A stretch of DNA of 64,000 nt, taken from positions 13,999 to 77,998 of the forward strand of contig JBBPIM010000008.1 in assembly GCA_038040325.1 (NCBI GenBank). The letters run 5' to 3'. The notes under the pieces were generated by a model. It ran no database searches. It was not told the DNA's origin and saw only the letters and a program-made list of their open reading frames with translations. This stretch comes from Mayfieldus profundus. GTDB taxonomy: Bacteria > Actinomycetota > Thermoleophilia > Solirubrobacterales > 70-9. Each line of letters starts with the position of its first letter. Positions within the stretch are counted from its first letter, which is position 1. Below are positions 1 through 7,497 of this stretch, one piece after another. A program made the translations under genes and the position numbers.

Positions 1-1
1 C

Positions 2-895
2 TGGAAGGCGCTGCGGGATGCCGGTAGCAGACAGTTCCCGGCCCGCCGGATAGCCGGCTACGGCGCCGCGATGCTGGTGATCAACGGGGTGATGGCGATC
101 TTCGAACGCGTCGACGTGCTGATCATCGGTGCGATGCTGGACACGGCCTCGGCCGGCCTCTTCGAAGCCGCCGCCCGGATCCTCACCTTCCTCGTGTATC
201 CCGCGATCGCGGTGGCGACGGGTTTTACCCCCCGGCTCGCGCGAGGTTCTCGGTCGCAGGCCGATTCGGCTCGCTTCATCGCGGCGTTCAGGTACACGGT
301 CCTCCTCTACCTGCTGCTCGCCGCCCCGGTCCTGGTCTGGGCCGAGCCGATCGTGCGATTGGTATTGGGCGACGAATACTCCGACTCGGCGCCGGTCTTG
401 CGGGCACTGGCGCCGACCGTGGTCCTGTTCGGGCTCGCCACGGTGCTCCAGACAGCAGCCAACTACCTCGGCGAAGCCAGGCGCCGGATACCGCTGGCGA
501 TCGGGGCGCTGCTTGTCAACGTGGTGATCGACCTGGTGCTCGTTCCCCCGATCGGCATCGTCGCGGGCGCGATCGGCACCGGCGCCGCCATGACCCTCTA
601 CACGGGAGGTCACGCGTGGATCTGCCAGCGCGCCCTGGAGACCCCGTTCTCGGGCCTCGCGATCATCGTCGGCCGGGGCCTGATCGCCGCGGCTGTCGCC
701 GCCCTCGTGCTGCTCGCCGCCGGGACGCATCACCTCAGCGCCTTCGCCTGGATCGCGGGCTCGGTGGCCGCGACGTTTGCCTATCTCGCCGTGCTGCTGC
801 TGCTTCGAGAGCTGAGCATTGGCGAGCTGCGGTCGTTGGTTCGACGCCTCCGCCTCCCGTTCAGCCGTGAGAGCAGCCCGCCGGGGGCCGGCTGA
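2..895 (+). CDS. Polysaccharide flippase (MATE/MVF-type), 5' truncated by the window edge
   Basis: The frame is open to the left edge, so the N-terminus is missing; about 297 codons are visible. The protein is highly hydrophobic with repeated membrane segments, and residues such as FERVDVLIIGAML and EAAARILTFLVYP match the C-terminal half of lipid-linked oligosaccharide flippases (Wzx/MurJ-like). It would move lipid-linked glycan units across the plasma membrane. Two GT4 glycosyltransferases follow on the same strand, the first only 16 bp downstream, which supports a polysaccharide locus. The substrate cannot be told from the sequence. Confidence 0.75.
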   Translation, partial: WKALRDAGSRQFPARRIAGYGAAMLVINGVMAIFERVDVLIIGAMLDTASAGLFEAAARILTFLVYPAIAVATGFTPRLARGSRSQADSARFIAAFRYTVLLYLLLAAPVLVWAEPIVRLVLGDEYSDSAPVLRALAPTVVLFGLATVLQTAANYLGEARRRIPLAIGALLVNVVIDLVLVPPIGIVAGAIGTGAAMTLYTGGHAWICQRALETPFSGLAIIVGRGLIAAAVAALVLLAAGTHHLSAFAWIAGSVAATFAYLAVLLLLRELSIGELRSLVRRLRLPFSRESSPPGAG

Positions 896-911
896 GCGAT
901 AATTCCGCGCT

Positions 912-2021
912 TTGCAAAGCTCCCGGGGTCGAATACTGATGGTGGTGCGCCCGAGTAAGGGTGGCGCCTTCGGGCACGTACAGCGCCTCAGCCGGCAACT
1001 GGGCATGCGGGGCTACGAATGCGCCGTCTGCGGTCCGCACGACGACCTGGCGGGCGATCTCGAACCGACCATGTTTCACATCGACATTCCCCGCCGCCCC
1101 CATCCGATCCGGCACGCCGCCTCGGCGGCCCGCCTCGGCGGCGTCTACAGGGAGTTCAGGCCGCATGTCGTCCATGCCCACGGCTCACAGGGCGGAGTCG
1201 TCGCCCGCCTCGCGAGGCTGACCCGGCCGCGCCAGCCGGTCGTCTTCACACCCCACAACTACGCCTTCAAGAATCAATTCAATCCGCTCCAGCGCCGCCT
1301 TTACCGATCGATCGAGACAGCACTGGCCCCGCTGGCGACAAGGGTCATCTGCGTCTGCGAGGCGGAACGCCGGATAGCCGCGAGCATCGGGCCATCGAAG
1401 CGGACGCGGGTCGTCTACAACGGCATCGAGCCGCTGGCCGCTGCCGCGCCAGACCCCGAGATCGCTCGCTTGAGCGAGGCGGGCCCACTGATCTGCACGG
1501 TCGCCGAACTGCAGCTGCCGAAGGGGGTCACGACGCTGATCGCCGCCATGCCGCTCGTTCTGGAGCGATTTCCGGCCGCCAGGCTGGTGGTGGCGGGTGA
1601 CGGTGTCGAGCGGCAGAGCCTGGAACGCCAGATCGTCGACTTGGAGGTCGCCGAGCGGGTGCACCTACTGGGCTCGATCGATAACGTCGCGGGCCTGCTC
1701 GGCGCCTCCGCCATCTTCGTCCAACCGGGGTGGTCCGAGTCCTTCCCGTATTCGATGCTCGAAGCGATGGGGATGTCAATGCCGATCGTCGCCACCGATG
1801 TCGGTGGGGTCGGCGAAGCGATCGAGGACCGGGAGACGGGACGCCTGGTGCCTGCCCAGGACCCGATCGCGCTGGCGCGGGCCACCATCGACCTGCTGGC
1901 AGATCCGGAGCTTGCCGGAGCCCTCGGCCGGGCGGCGCGCGATCGGATGCTGTCGCGGTTTGGGCTCGAGAGGATGGTCGATGAGACGCTCGGGGTCTAT
2001 CGGGAGATCGGGCTGCCGTGA
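912..2021 (+). CDS. Glycosyltransferase family 4
   Basis: This 369-residue protein has the GT-B fold pattern of GT4 enzymes. An N-terminal acceptor domain (VVRPSKGGAFGHV, near residues 11-23) is followed by a C-terminal nucleotide-sugar domain with VVAGDG and the E-x7-E motif ESFPYSMLE. It probably transfers a sugar to a lipid-linked or polymer acceptor at the cytoplasmic membrane. The chosen start is TTG at 912; an in-frame ATG at 939 is the alternative. A GATAAT box at 897-902 lies just upstream, so a short or absent leader is possible. The stop overlaps the next gene as GTGA. Confidence 0.85.
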   Translation: MQSSRGRILMVVRPSKGGAFGHVQRLSRQLGMRGYECAVCGPHDDLAGDLEPTMFHIDIPRRPHPIRHAASAARLGGVYREFRPHVVHAHGSQGGVVARLARLTRPRQPVVFTPHNYAFKNQFNPLQRRLYRSIETALAPLATRVICVCEAERRIAASIGPSKRTRVVYNGIEPLAAAAPDPEIARLSEAGPLICTVAELQLPKGVTTLIAAMPLVLERFPAARLVVAGDGVERQSLERQIVDLEVAERVHLLGSIDNVAGLLGASAIFVQPGWSESFPYSMLEAMGMSMPIVATDVGGVGEAIEDRETGRLVPAQDPIALARATIDLLADPELAGALGRAARDRMLSRFGLERMVDETLGVYREIGLP

Positions 2022-3226
2022 TCGCTGCCGAGCCGGAGGGCCGGCCGACGATGGCGCCCCCCCGTGTCCTGCATGTGATCACCGGCCTCGCCCACGGGGG
2101 CGCCGAGATGCTGCTCGTCCGCATGTTGGATGAATTGGGGGATGAACGCGCCGGCCACTCGGTTCTCTCGCTGAGACCTCGCTGGCCCCTTGCGGAACAG
2201 ATCGAAGAAATGGGTGTTCCGGTTCACGCGCTCGGGATGAGCGGGGTACCGACTCCGGCCGACATATTCCGTCTCGGACGATTCCTGCGGAGAACCCCCG
2301 TGGACGTGATCCAGACCTGGATGCTGCACTCGAACGTCCTTGTCGGGCTAACCGCGCGCATCGTCGGCAGGTCCCCCGTCGTATGGGGGGTCCATGTCAC
2401 CGACGTCAGCCGTTCGATTCAAGGCACCAAGGCGGTCCTCCTGCAGCGTCTCGAGGCGCTCTGCTCCTGGTTCGTCCCATCGTGCATCGTTGCCTGCTCG
2501 GTGAGCGCCCACCGGGTGATGGACAGGCTGCGTTACCGGCGCCGACGCATTGTCACGATCCTCAACGGCTTCGATGTTGCGCAGTTCAAGCCCGATCCCA
2601 CCGCCCGCAGCGAGGTTCGCGGTGAGCTCGGCATCTCACCGACGACGGTGGTCGTCGGTCACGTAGCCCGGTTCCATCCGATGAAGGATCACCCCACCCT
2701 GCTCGCCGCCGCCGGAAAGGTCCTCGACCAGGTTCCAGATCTTCGCTTTGTCCTTGTCGGAGACGGCGTCACCGCCGACAACCCCGAGCTGCGGGCGCTG
2801 GCCGCGCCGCTGGGAGATCGAGTAATGATGCTCGGGCGGCGCACTGACATGCCGCGGCTCCTCAACGCCTTCGACCTGGCGGTCCAGTCTTCGTCGATCG
2901 GGGAGGCCCTCCCGCTCGTGATCGGAGAGGCGATGGCGACTGGATTACCCGTGGTCTCGACCCGGGGTGGGGATGCGGAGGACCTGATCGCAGATGCCGG
3001 AACGACAACTCCGGTTGGCGACCCGACAGCGCTCGCCGAGGCGATGATCGGGTTGATCGCCATCGATCCCGAGCAGCGCGCGGAGCTGGGGGGGCGAGGT
3101 CGAGCGCGAATCAGCGACCGGTACGCGATGCGGCGGATGGTCGAGGGGTATCGAAAGACATGGGCCGAAGTGTCCTCTGCGGACGACCCCGCGTCGCATC
3201 CTCCCGTGGAAGCCAGCGCGAGCTAA
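2018..3226 (+). CDS. Glycosyltransferase family 4
   Basis: This 402-residue GT4-type enzyme opens with a glycine-rich loop (ITGLAHGGAEMLL) and has the donor-binding E-x7-E motif EALPLVIGE followed by GLPVVSTRGG. The GTG at 2018 overlaps the stop of the preceding glycosyltransferase as GTGA, which suggests translational coupling; the ATG at 2051 is a possible alternative start. With the upstream flippase and the sister enzyme it belongs to a polysaccharide assembly operon that begins outside the window. The sugar and acceptor are unknown. Its 3' end nearly abuts the convergent argD. Confidence 0.85.
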   Translation: MIAAEPEGRPTMAPPRVLHVITGLAHGGAEMLLVRMLDELGDERAGHSVLSLRPRWPLAEQIEEMGVPVHALGMSGVPTPADIFRLGRFLRRTPVDVIQTWMLHSNVLVGLTARIVGRSPVVWGVHVTDVSRSIQGTKAVLLQRLEALCSWFVPSCIVACSVSAHRVMDRLRYRRRRIVTILNGFDVAQFKPDPTARSEVRGELGISPTTVVVGHVARFHPMKDHPTLLAAAGKVLDQVPDLRFVLVGDGVTADNPELRALAAPLGDRVMMLGRRTDMPRLLNAFDLAVQSSSIGEALPLVIGEAMATGLPVVSTRGGDAEDLIADAGTTTPVGDPTALAEAMIGLIAIDPEQRAELGGRGRARISDRYAMRRMVEGYRKTWAEVSSADDPASHPPVEASAS

Positions 3227-3235
3227 GCGGGATCC

Positions 3236-4432
3236 TCACGTTCGAGATGCCCGCGCGGCGGCGATCACCGTGCCCAGGACACCGATCGCCTCTTCGACCT
3301 CCGCGCCCGTGATCGTCAGCGGCGGCAGCAGGCGCAGCGTGCCGGATTCGGGGGCGTTGACGATCAGGCCGTCACGGAGCAGGTCGGCGGCAAGCTCGCG
3401 GGCGACGATGCCCTCCTCGAGGCCGACGCCCAGCATCAGACCCCGCCCGCGGACCTCGCGCACCCCATCGATCTCCGCAAGGCGCGCGGCGAGCTCGGCG
3501 CCGAGGTCGCGCACCCCGCGTAGTAGCTGCGGGTCGTCGATCACACTCAGCACGGCGAGGGCTACGGCCGCGGCAAGCGCCCCGCCGGCGAAGGTCGACC
3601 CGTGGTCGCCGGGCTCGAAGACGTCGGCGGCTGCGGGCGAGGCGACGCAGGCGCCGATCGGCATCCCGCCACCGAGCGCCTTCGCGGTCGTCATCACGTC
3701 GGGACGCACCGGGGTCTGCTCGTACGCCCACAGCGAGCCCGTCCGCCCGATCCCGGACTGGATCTCGTCGAGGATCAGCAGGGCTCCTACCCGATCGCAA
3801 GCCGCCCTTGCAGCAGCCAGCACCTCGTCGGAGATCGGGTAGATCCCAGCCTCGCCCTGGATCGGCTCAACCATCATCGCCGCGGTCCGCTCGCCCACCG
3901 CCGCTCCAAGCGCCTCCGGATCGTCGCGGGGGACGGACCGGAAGCCGGGCAGCATCGGCGCGAAGCTCTCGTTGCGGGCCATCCCCGGGGTCGCTGCCAG
4001 CGATCCCATCGTGCGGCCGTGGAAGGCGCCCTCGAGGCTGACGATCTCGGGTTCGGCGACTCCCCGCCCGTGGGCGTGCTTGCGGGCGAGCTTGATTGCG
4101 CATTCGTTGGCCTCGGTGCCGGAGTTGGTAAAGAAGACCTTGCCGCCGATGCTCGACTCGGCGAGCCGCTCGGCGAGCCGCGTCGCGGGCTCGGAGTAGA
4201 AGAGGTTCGAGACGTGGATCAGGCGGACCGCCTGCTCGCGAACCGCCTCGACGACGGCCGGGTGGCTGTGCCCCAGCGAGCAGACCGAGATCCCGGACAG
4301 GAAGTCGAGGTACTCCTTGCCGCCGGAGTCCCACAGGCGCGCCCCGGAGCCGCGCATGAACTCCACCGGCGCCCGGCGGTAGGTGTGCATCAAGTAGCGC
4401 TCGTCGAGCGCCTGGACCTCCTCCAGGCTCAC
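3236..4432 (-). CDS. argD: Acetylornithine aminotransferase
   Basis: This 398-residue, PLP-dependent class III aminotransferase converts N-acetylglutamate semialdehyde to N-acetylornithine. It has the expected SGISVCSLGHSHP glycine/histidine region, FFTNSGTEANE, the cofactor Asp in LILDEIQSGIGRTG, and the Schiff-base Lys in TTAKALGGG. The GTG start overlaps the argB stop as GTGA. It is the last gene of argC-argJ-argB-argD. Class III enzymes have close relatives (ornithine or GABA aminotransferases), but the operon fixes the assignment. Confidence 0.95.
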   Translation of the reverse strand: MSLEEVQALDERYLMHTYRRAPVEFMRGSGARLWDSGGKEYLDFLSGISVCSLGHSHPAVVEAVREQAVRLIHVSNLFYSEPATRLAERLAESSIGGKVFFTNSGTEANECAIKLARKHAHGRGVAEPEIVSLEGAFHGRTMGSLAATPGMARNESFAPMLPGFRSVPRDDPEALGAAVGERTAAMMVEPIQGEAGIYPISDEVLAAARAACDRVGALLILDEIQSGIGRTGSLWAYEQTPVRPDVMTTAKALGGGMPIGACVASPAAADVFEPGDHGSTFAGGALAAAVALAVLSVIDDPQLLRGVRDLGAELAARLAEIDGVREVRGRGLMLGVGLEEGIVARELAADLLRDGLIVNAPESGTLRLLPPLTITGAEVEEAIGVLGTVIAAARASRT

Positions 4433-5280
4433 GGCACCACCATCGTCCCGATGCCGGCGTCGGTGAACAGCTCCAGCAGCAGCGAGTGCGGCCGGCGGCC
4501 GTCGATGATGTGCGCATACTGGGTACCGCCGCCGATTGCGTCCACGCAGGCCGCCAGCTTCGGCCGCATGCCGCCCTCCACCTCCTTCAGCTTCGCCCCC
4601 ACCTCCTCGACCGTCGCTCGCGAGATCAGCGAGGACTCGTCGCCCGGGTCGGCGAGCCAGCCGACCACGTCGGTGAGGAAGATCGCCTTGTGGGCGCCGA
4701 GCGCCGCGGCTACCTTGCCCGCCGCCTCGTCGGCGTTGACGTTGTAGGAGTTGCCGTCCCGGTCGGCGCCCGCCGAGGCGACGACGGGGATGTAGTCGGC
4801 GGCGATGTGGTTGAGCACGTCGACGTCGACCCGCTGGATCGAGCCGACGAAGCCGACCTCGGCAGCGTTCTCCACCGGGCCGACCTCGAATAGCCAGCCA
4901 TCCTCTCCTGACAGCCCGACCGCAGGTTGGCCGTGGCGGTTGAGGCGCAGCACGATGTCGGAATTGAGCTTGCCTACCAGGACCATCTTCGCGACCTCGA
5001 CCGTCTCCGGATCGGAGACGCGCAGGCCCTCGTGAAAGCGCACCTCCATTCCGAGGCGCTCCATGTACTCGGTGATCTCCGGGCCACCGCCGTGGACGAT
5101 GACCGGGTTCAGGCCCACGTACTTGAGCAGCACGACATCGGTGGCGAACGCCTCGCGCAGGTCGGGGTCGCGCATCGCCGCGCCGCCGTACTTGATCACC
5201 ACCGTCCGCCCGTGGAACTCACGGATGTAGGGCAACGCCTCGAGCAGGGTCTCGATGTTGGTGTGCGCATCTGGGTTCAC
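4429..5280 (-). CDS. argB: Acetylglutamate kinase
   Basis: This amino-acid-kinase family protein phosphorylates N-acetylglutamate in the second step of arginine synthesis. Visible motifs are VVIKYGGAAM near the N-terminus, IVHGGGPEI, and NVNADEAAGKVAAALGA. The frame can be extended to 5331, but that would overlap argJ by 55 bp. I chose GTG at 5280, which overlaps the argJ stop as GTGA and gives 283 residues, the normal family length. The argD start overlaps its own stop in the same way. Confidence 0.95.
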   Translation of the reverse strand: MNPDAHTNIETLLEALPYIREFHGRTVVIKYGGAAMRDPDLREAFATDVVLLKYVGLNPVIVHGGGPEITEYMERLGMEVRFHEGLRVSDPETVEVAKMVLVGKLNSDIVLRLNRHGQPAVGLSGEDGWLFEVGPVENAAEVGFVGSIQRVDVDVLNHIAADYIPVVASAGADRDGNSYNVNADEAAGKVAAALGAHKAIFLTDVVGWLADPGDESSLISRATVEEVGAKLKEVEGGMRPKLAACVDAIGGGTQYAHIIDGRRPHSLLLELFTDAGIGTMVVP

Positions 5281-6425
5281 GTCGTGTACTCCGCGTTCAG
5301 CTTCACGTAGTCGTAGGTCAGGTCCGAGCAATAGACGTGCGCGCTGGCCGCGCCGCGACCGAGGCGGATCCCCAGCTCGAGCTCGGCCGAGTCCGTTCCC
5401 AGCTCCTCGGCGTCGACGCTGCTGCCGTCGAGCGCCACGTCCTCACCAGCGAGGGCCATGCCGGCCGCCTGCACGATCCGGCCCCAGTTCGGGTCGCGGC
5501 CGAAGATCCCCGTCTGCACCAGCTGCGAGTTGGCGATCGCCCGCGCCACCCTCTCCGCCTCGCTGTCGGACGCCGCCTCGTCTGCGCGCACCCGTGCGAC
5601 CCGGGTAGCGCCCTCGCCGTCGGCGACGACGTCGATCGCGAGCTGCAGCAGCACCGCCTCCAGCAGACCCTCGGGCAGCGGCCTGCCGGCGGCGCCGGTT
5701 GCCTGCAGCACCACCATGTCGTTGGTGCTCAGCTGGCCGTCGACGGTGACGCGGCCGAACGATGCCTCCGCCGCGAGGCGCAGTCGCGCGTCCGCGTCGG
5801 CTGCCTCGGCGTCGGTCTGAACGAAGCACAGCAGAGTCGCGAACCCCGGCTCCATCATCCCGGCGCCCTTCGCCTGGGCGCTGAGCGTCACGCCTCCGGC
5901 CCGCATCGCGCAGCGCTTCGGGCCCCGGTCGGTGGTCATGATCGCCTCGCTGAAATCAGCAGCTTCGCCGCCCAGCGCGCCCGCGGCCTCGGCGAGCCCG
6001 CTACGCAGGAGCTCCACCGGCAGCGGACGGCCGATCACGCCCGTCGATGCGACCCCGACCCGAACCGGCTCCAGGTCCAGCGCCTCGGCAGCGGCCTCCT
6101 GCATCTCGACCGCATCGACGACGCCCTGGTTCCCGGTCGCCGCGTTGGCGTTGCCCGAGTTGACCGCGATCGCGGACAGCGATCCGAGGTCGGCCCGCTC
6201 GCGGCAGACCCGCACCGGCGCCGCGGCGGCGGCGTTGGCTGTGAACAGCGCCGCCGAATCCACGTGCTCCGCGTCGCAGGCCAGCAGGCCCAGGTCACGC
6301 TCGCCCGAGTCCTTGATCCCGCAGGCCACCCCGGCCGCCCGGAACCCGGGCGCGAGCGCTGTCGGCCCCAGCTCCTCGACTCCCTCGGGGGGATCCACCC
6401 AGCGCGATCTGAAGAAGCCGCTCAC
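5277..6425 (-). CDS. argJ: Bifunctional ornithine acetyltransferase / N-acetylglutamate synthase
   Basis: This 382-residue ArgJ recycles the acetyl group from N-acetylornithine to glutamate. The self-cleavage site is visible in KGAGMMEPGFATLLCF, where cleavage before the Thr of the ATLLC stretch creates the N-terminal nucleophile of the beta chain. The oxyanion-hole Thr pair sits in GVASTGVIG. The start is GTG at 6425. A GAGTGGC heptamer tract lies in the 43-bp spacer between the argC stop and this start. With argC, argB and argD it gives the cyclic acetyl pathway. Confidence 0.95.
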   Translation of the reverse strand: MSGFFRSRWVDPPEGVEELGPTALAPGFRAAGVACGIKDSGERDLGLLACDAEHVDSAALFTANAAAAAPVRVCRERADLGSLSAIAVNSGNANAATGNQGVVDAVEMQEAAAEALDLEPVRVGVASTGVIGRPLPVELLRSGLAEAAGALGGEAADFSEAIMTTDRGPKRCAMRAGGVTLSAQAKGAGMMEPGFATLLCFVQTDAEAADADARLRLAAEASFGRVTVDGQLSTNDMVVLQATGAAGRPLPEGLLEAVLLQLAIDVVADGEGATRVARVRADEAASDSEAERVARAIANSQLVQTGIFGRDPNWGRIVQAAGMALAGEDVALDGSSVDAEELGTDSAELELGIRLGRGAASAHVYCSDLTYDYVKLNAEYTT

Positions 6426-6440
6426 GCCCGCACCCCGGCC

Positions 6441-6468
6441 GAGTGGCGAGTGGCGAGTGGCGAGTGGC
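6441..6468. repeat. Perfect heptanucleotide tandem repeat, 4 copies
   Basis: Four exact copies of GAGTGGC fill most of the argC-argJ spacer. On the coding strand they sit between the argC stop codon and the argJ start, so a copy-number change would alter the spacing without shifting a frame. The unit can be read as RTGRCNA, which also describes the degenerate tract at 62822-62877. Confidence 0.9.
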
Positions 6469-7497
6469 TCATCTCAGGCCCTCCGCCTCGTCCAGCCCCA
6501 GCATCAGATTCAGGTTCTGGACCGCCTGGCCCGCGGCTCCCTTCCAGAGGTTGTCGATCGCGGCGAAGACGATCAGCCGGCCGTCGGCGGCGACGACGTG
6601 GATCGGGCAGTCGTTGCGATCGCGGACGTCGCGCACCGCCGGAGGGTCGTCGACCAGCTCGACGAACCGCTCGCCCGCGTAGCGGTCCTCGTACAGCGAG
6701 CGAAGCTCATCGGCGCCGACCTCGCGGGTCGGCGTCACGTAGCAGCTGACGAGCTCGCCCTGGTCGATCGGCAGCAGGTGGGGCACGAACGTCACCGGCG
6801 CCCTCGAGCCCAGCTCCGACAGCTCCTGCTCGATCTCTGGCTGGTGGCGGTGCCCCTCGACCTTGTACGGCATCGCGTTCTCGGCCAGGTTGACAAAGTG
6901 CATCTCGTCGCCACCTCCCCGGCCGGCGCCCGAGACTCCGGACTTGGCGTCGATCACCACGTCGGCTATCAGCCCTTGCTCGGCCAGCGGCGCCAGCGCC
7001 AGCAACGCCGCGGTCGGGTAGCAGCCGGGGTTGGCGACCAGGTCCGCCTCGCGGATCTGCTTCCTGTTCAGCTCCGTGAGGCCGTAGACGGCGCCGACCA
7101 GCAGCTCCGGCTCGCCGTGCGACCCGTACCACTTCTCGTAGAGCGCCGTGTCGCGGAGGCGGAAATCGGCCGACAGGTCGACGACCTGGAGACCGAGGCC
7201 GCGCATCTCGGCGACCACCGGCGCCGAGGCGCCATGCGGGTAGGCGACGATCGCCGCCTCCGCATCCTCGATCTCCTCGAGGTCGAGCTCGCGCAGCTCC
7301 AGCGGCACCCGGTAGCGCGGATAGAGGTGGTCGAGGCGGGTCCCGGCGTCGCCGCGCGATGTCACCAGCACCAGCTCGAGCCGGGGATGACCCCAGACCA
7401 GCTCCGCCGCCAACGCTCCGGCGAAGCCGGAGGCGCCGGCGACCAGCACCCGGGCGGCGGGATCGCCCTCGAGCGGCTGTGCGGTCGCCTCATTCAC
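6469..7497 (-). CDS. argC: N-acetyl-gamma-glutamyl-phosphate reductase
   Basis: This 342-residue NADP-dependent reductase makes N-acetylglutamate semialdehyde. It shows the dinucleotide-binding loop VAGASGFAG, the catalytic Cys in VANPGCYPTA, and SGVSGAGRGG. The open frame extends upstream to 7701 inside pheT. The GTG at 7497 is the sensible start because it places the Rossmann loop about 12 residues from the N-terminus and overlaps the pheT stop by only 8 bp. The arginine genes thus sit directly behind pheST on one transcript. Confidence 0.94.
   Translation of the reverse strand: MNEATAQPLEGDPAARVLVAGASGFAGALAAELVWGHPRLELVLVTSRGDAGTRLDHLYPRYRVPLELRELDLEEIEDAEAAIVAYPHGASAPVVAEMRGLGLQVVDLSADFRLRDTALYEKWYGSHGEPELLVGAVYGLTELNRKQIREADLVANPGCYPTAALLALAPLAEQGLIADVVIDAKSGVSGAGRGGGDEMHFVNLAENAMPYKVEGHRHQPEIEQELSELGSRAPVTFVPHLLPIDQGELVSCYVTPTREVGADELRSLYEDRYAGERFVELVDDPPAVRDVRDRNDCPIHVVAADGRLIVFAAIDNLWKGAAGQAVQNLNLMLGLDEAEGLR

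Noticed and set aside
5337..6749. Long plus-strand open frame opposite argJ
   Set aside because: It is a high-GC shadow of argJ/argC with Arg/Gly/His-rich composition and no recognisable domain. The same holds for the long frames opposite pheT, thrS, the EF-G paralogue, dprA/comM and smc.
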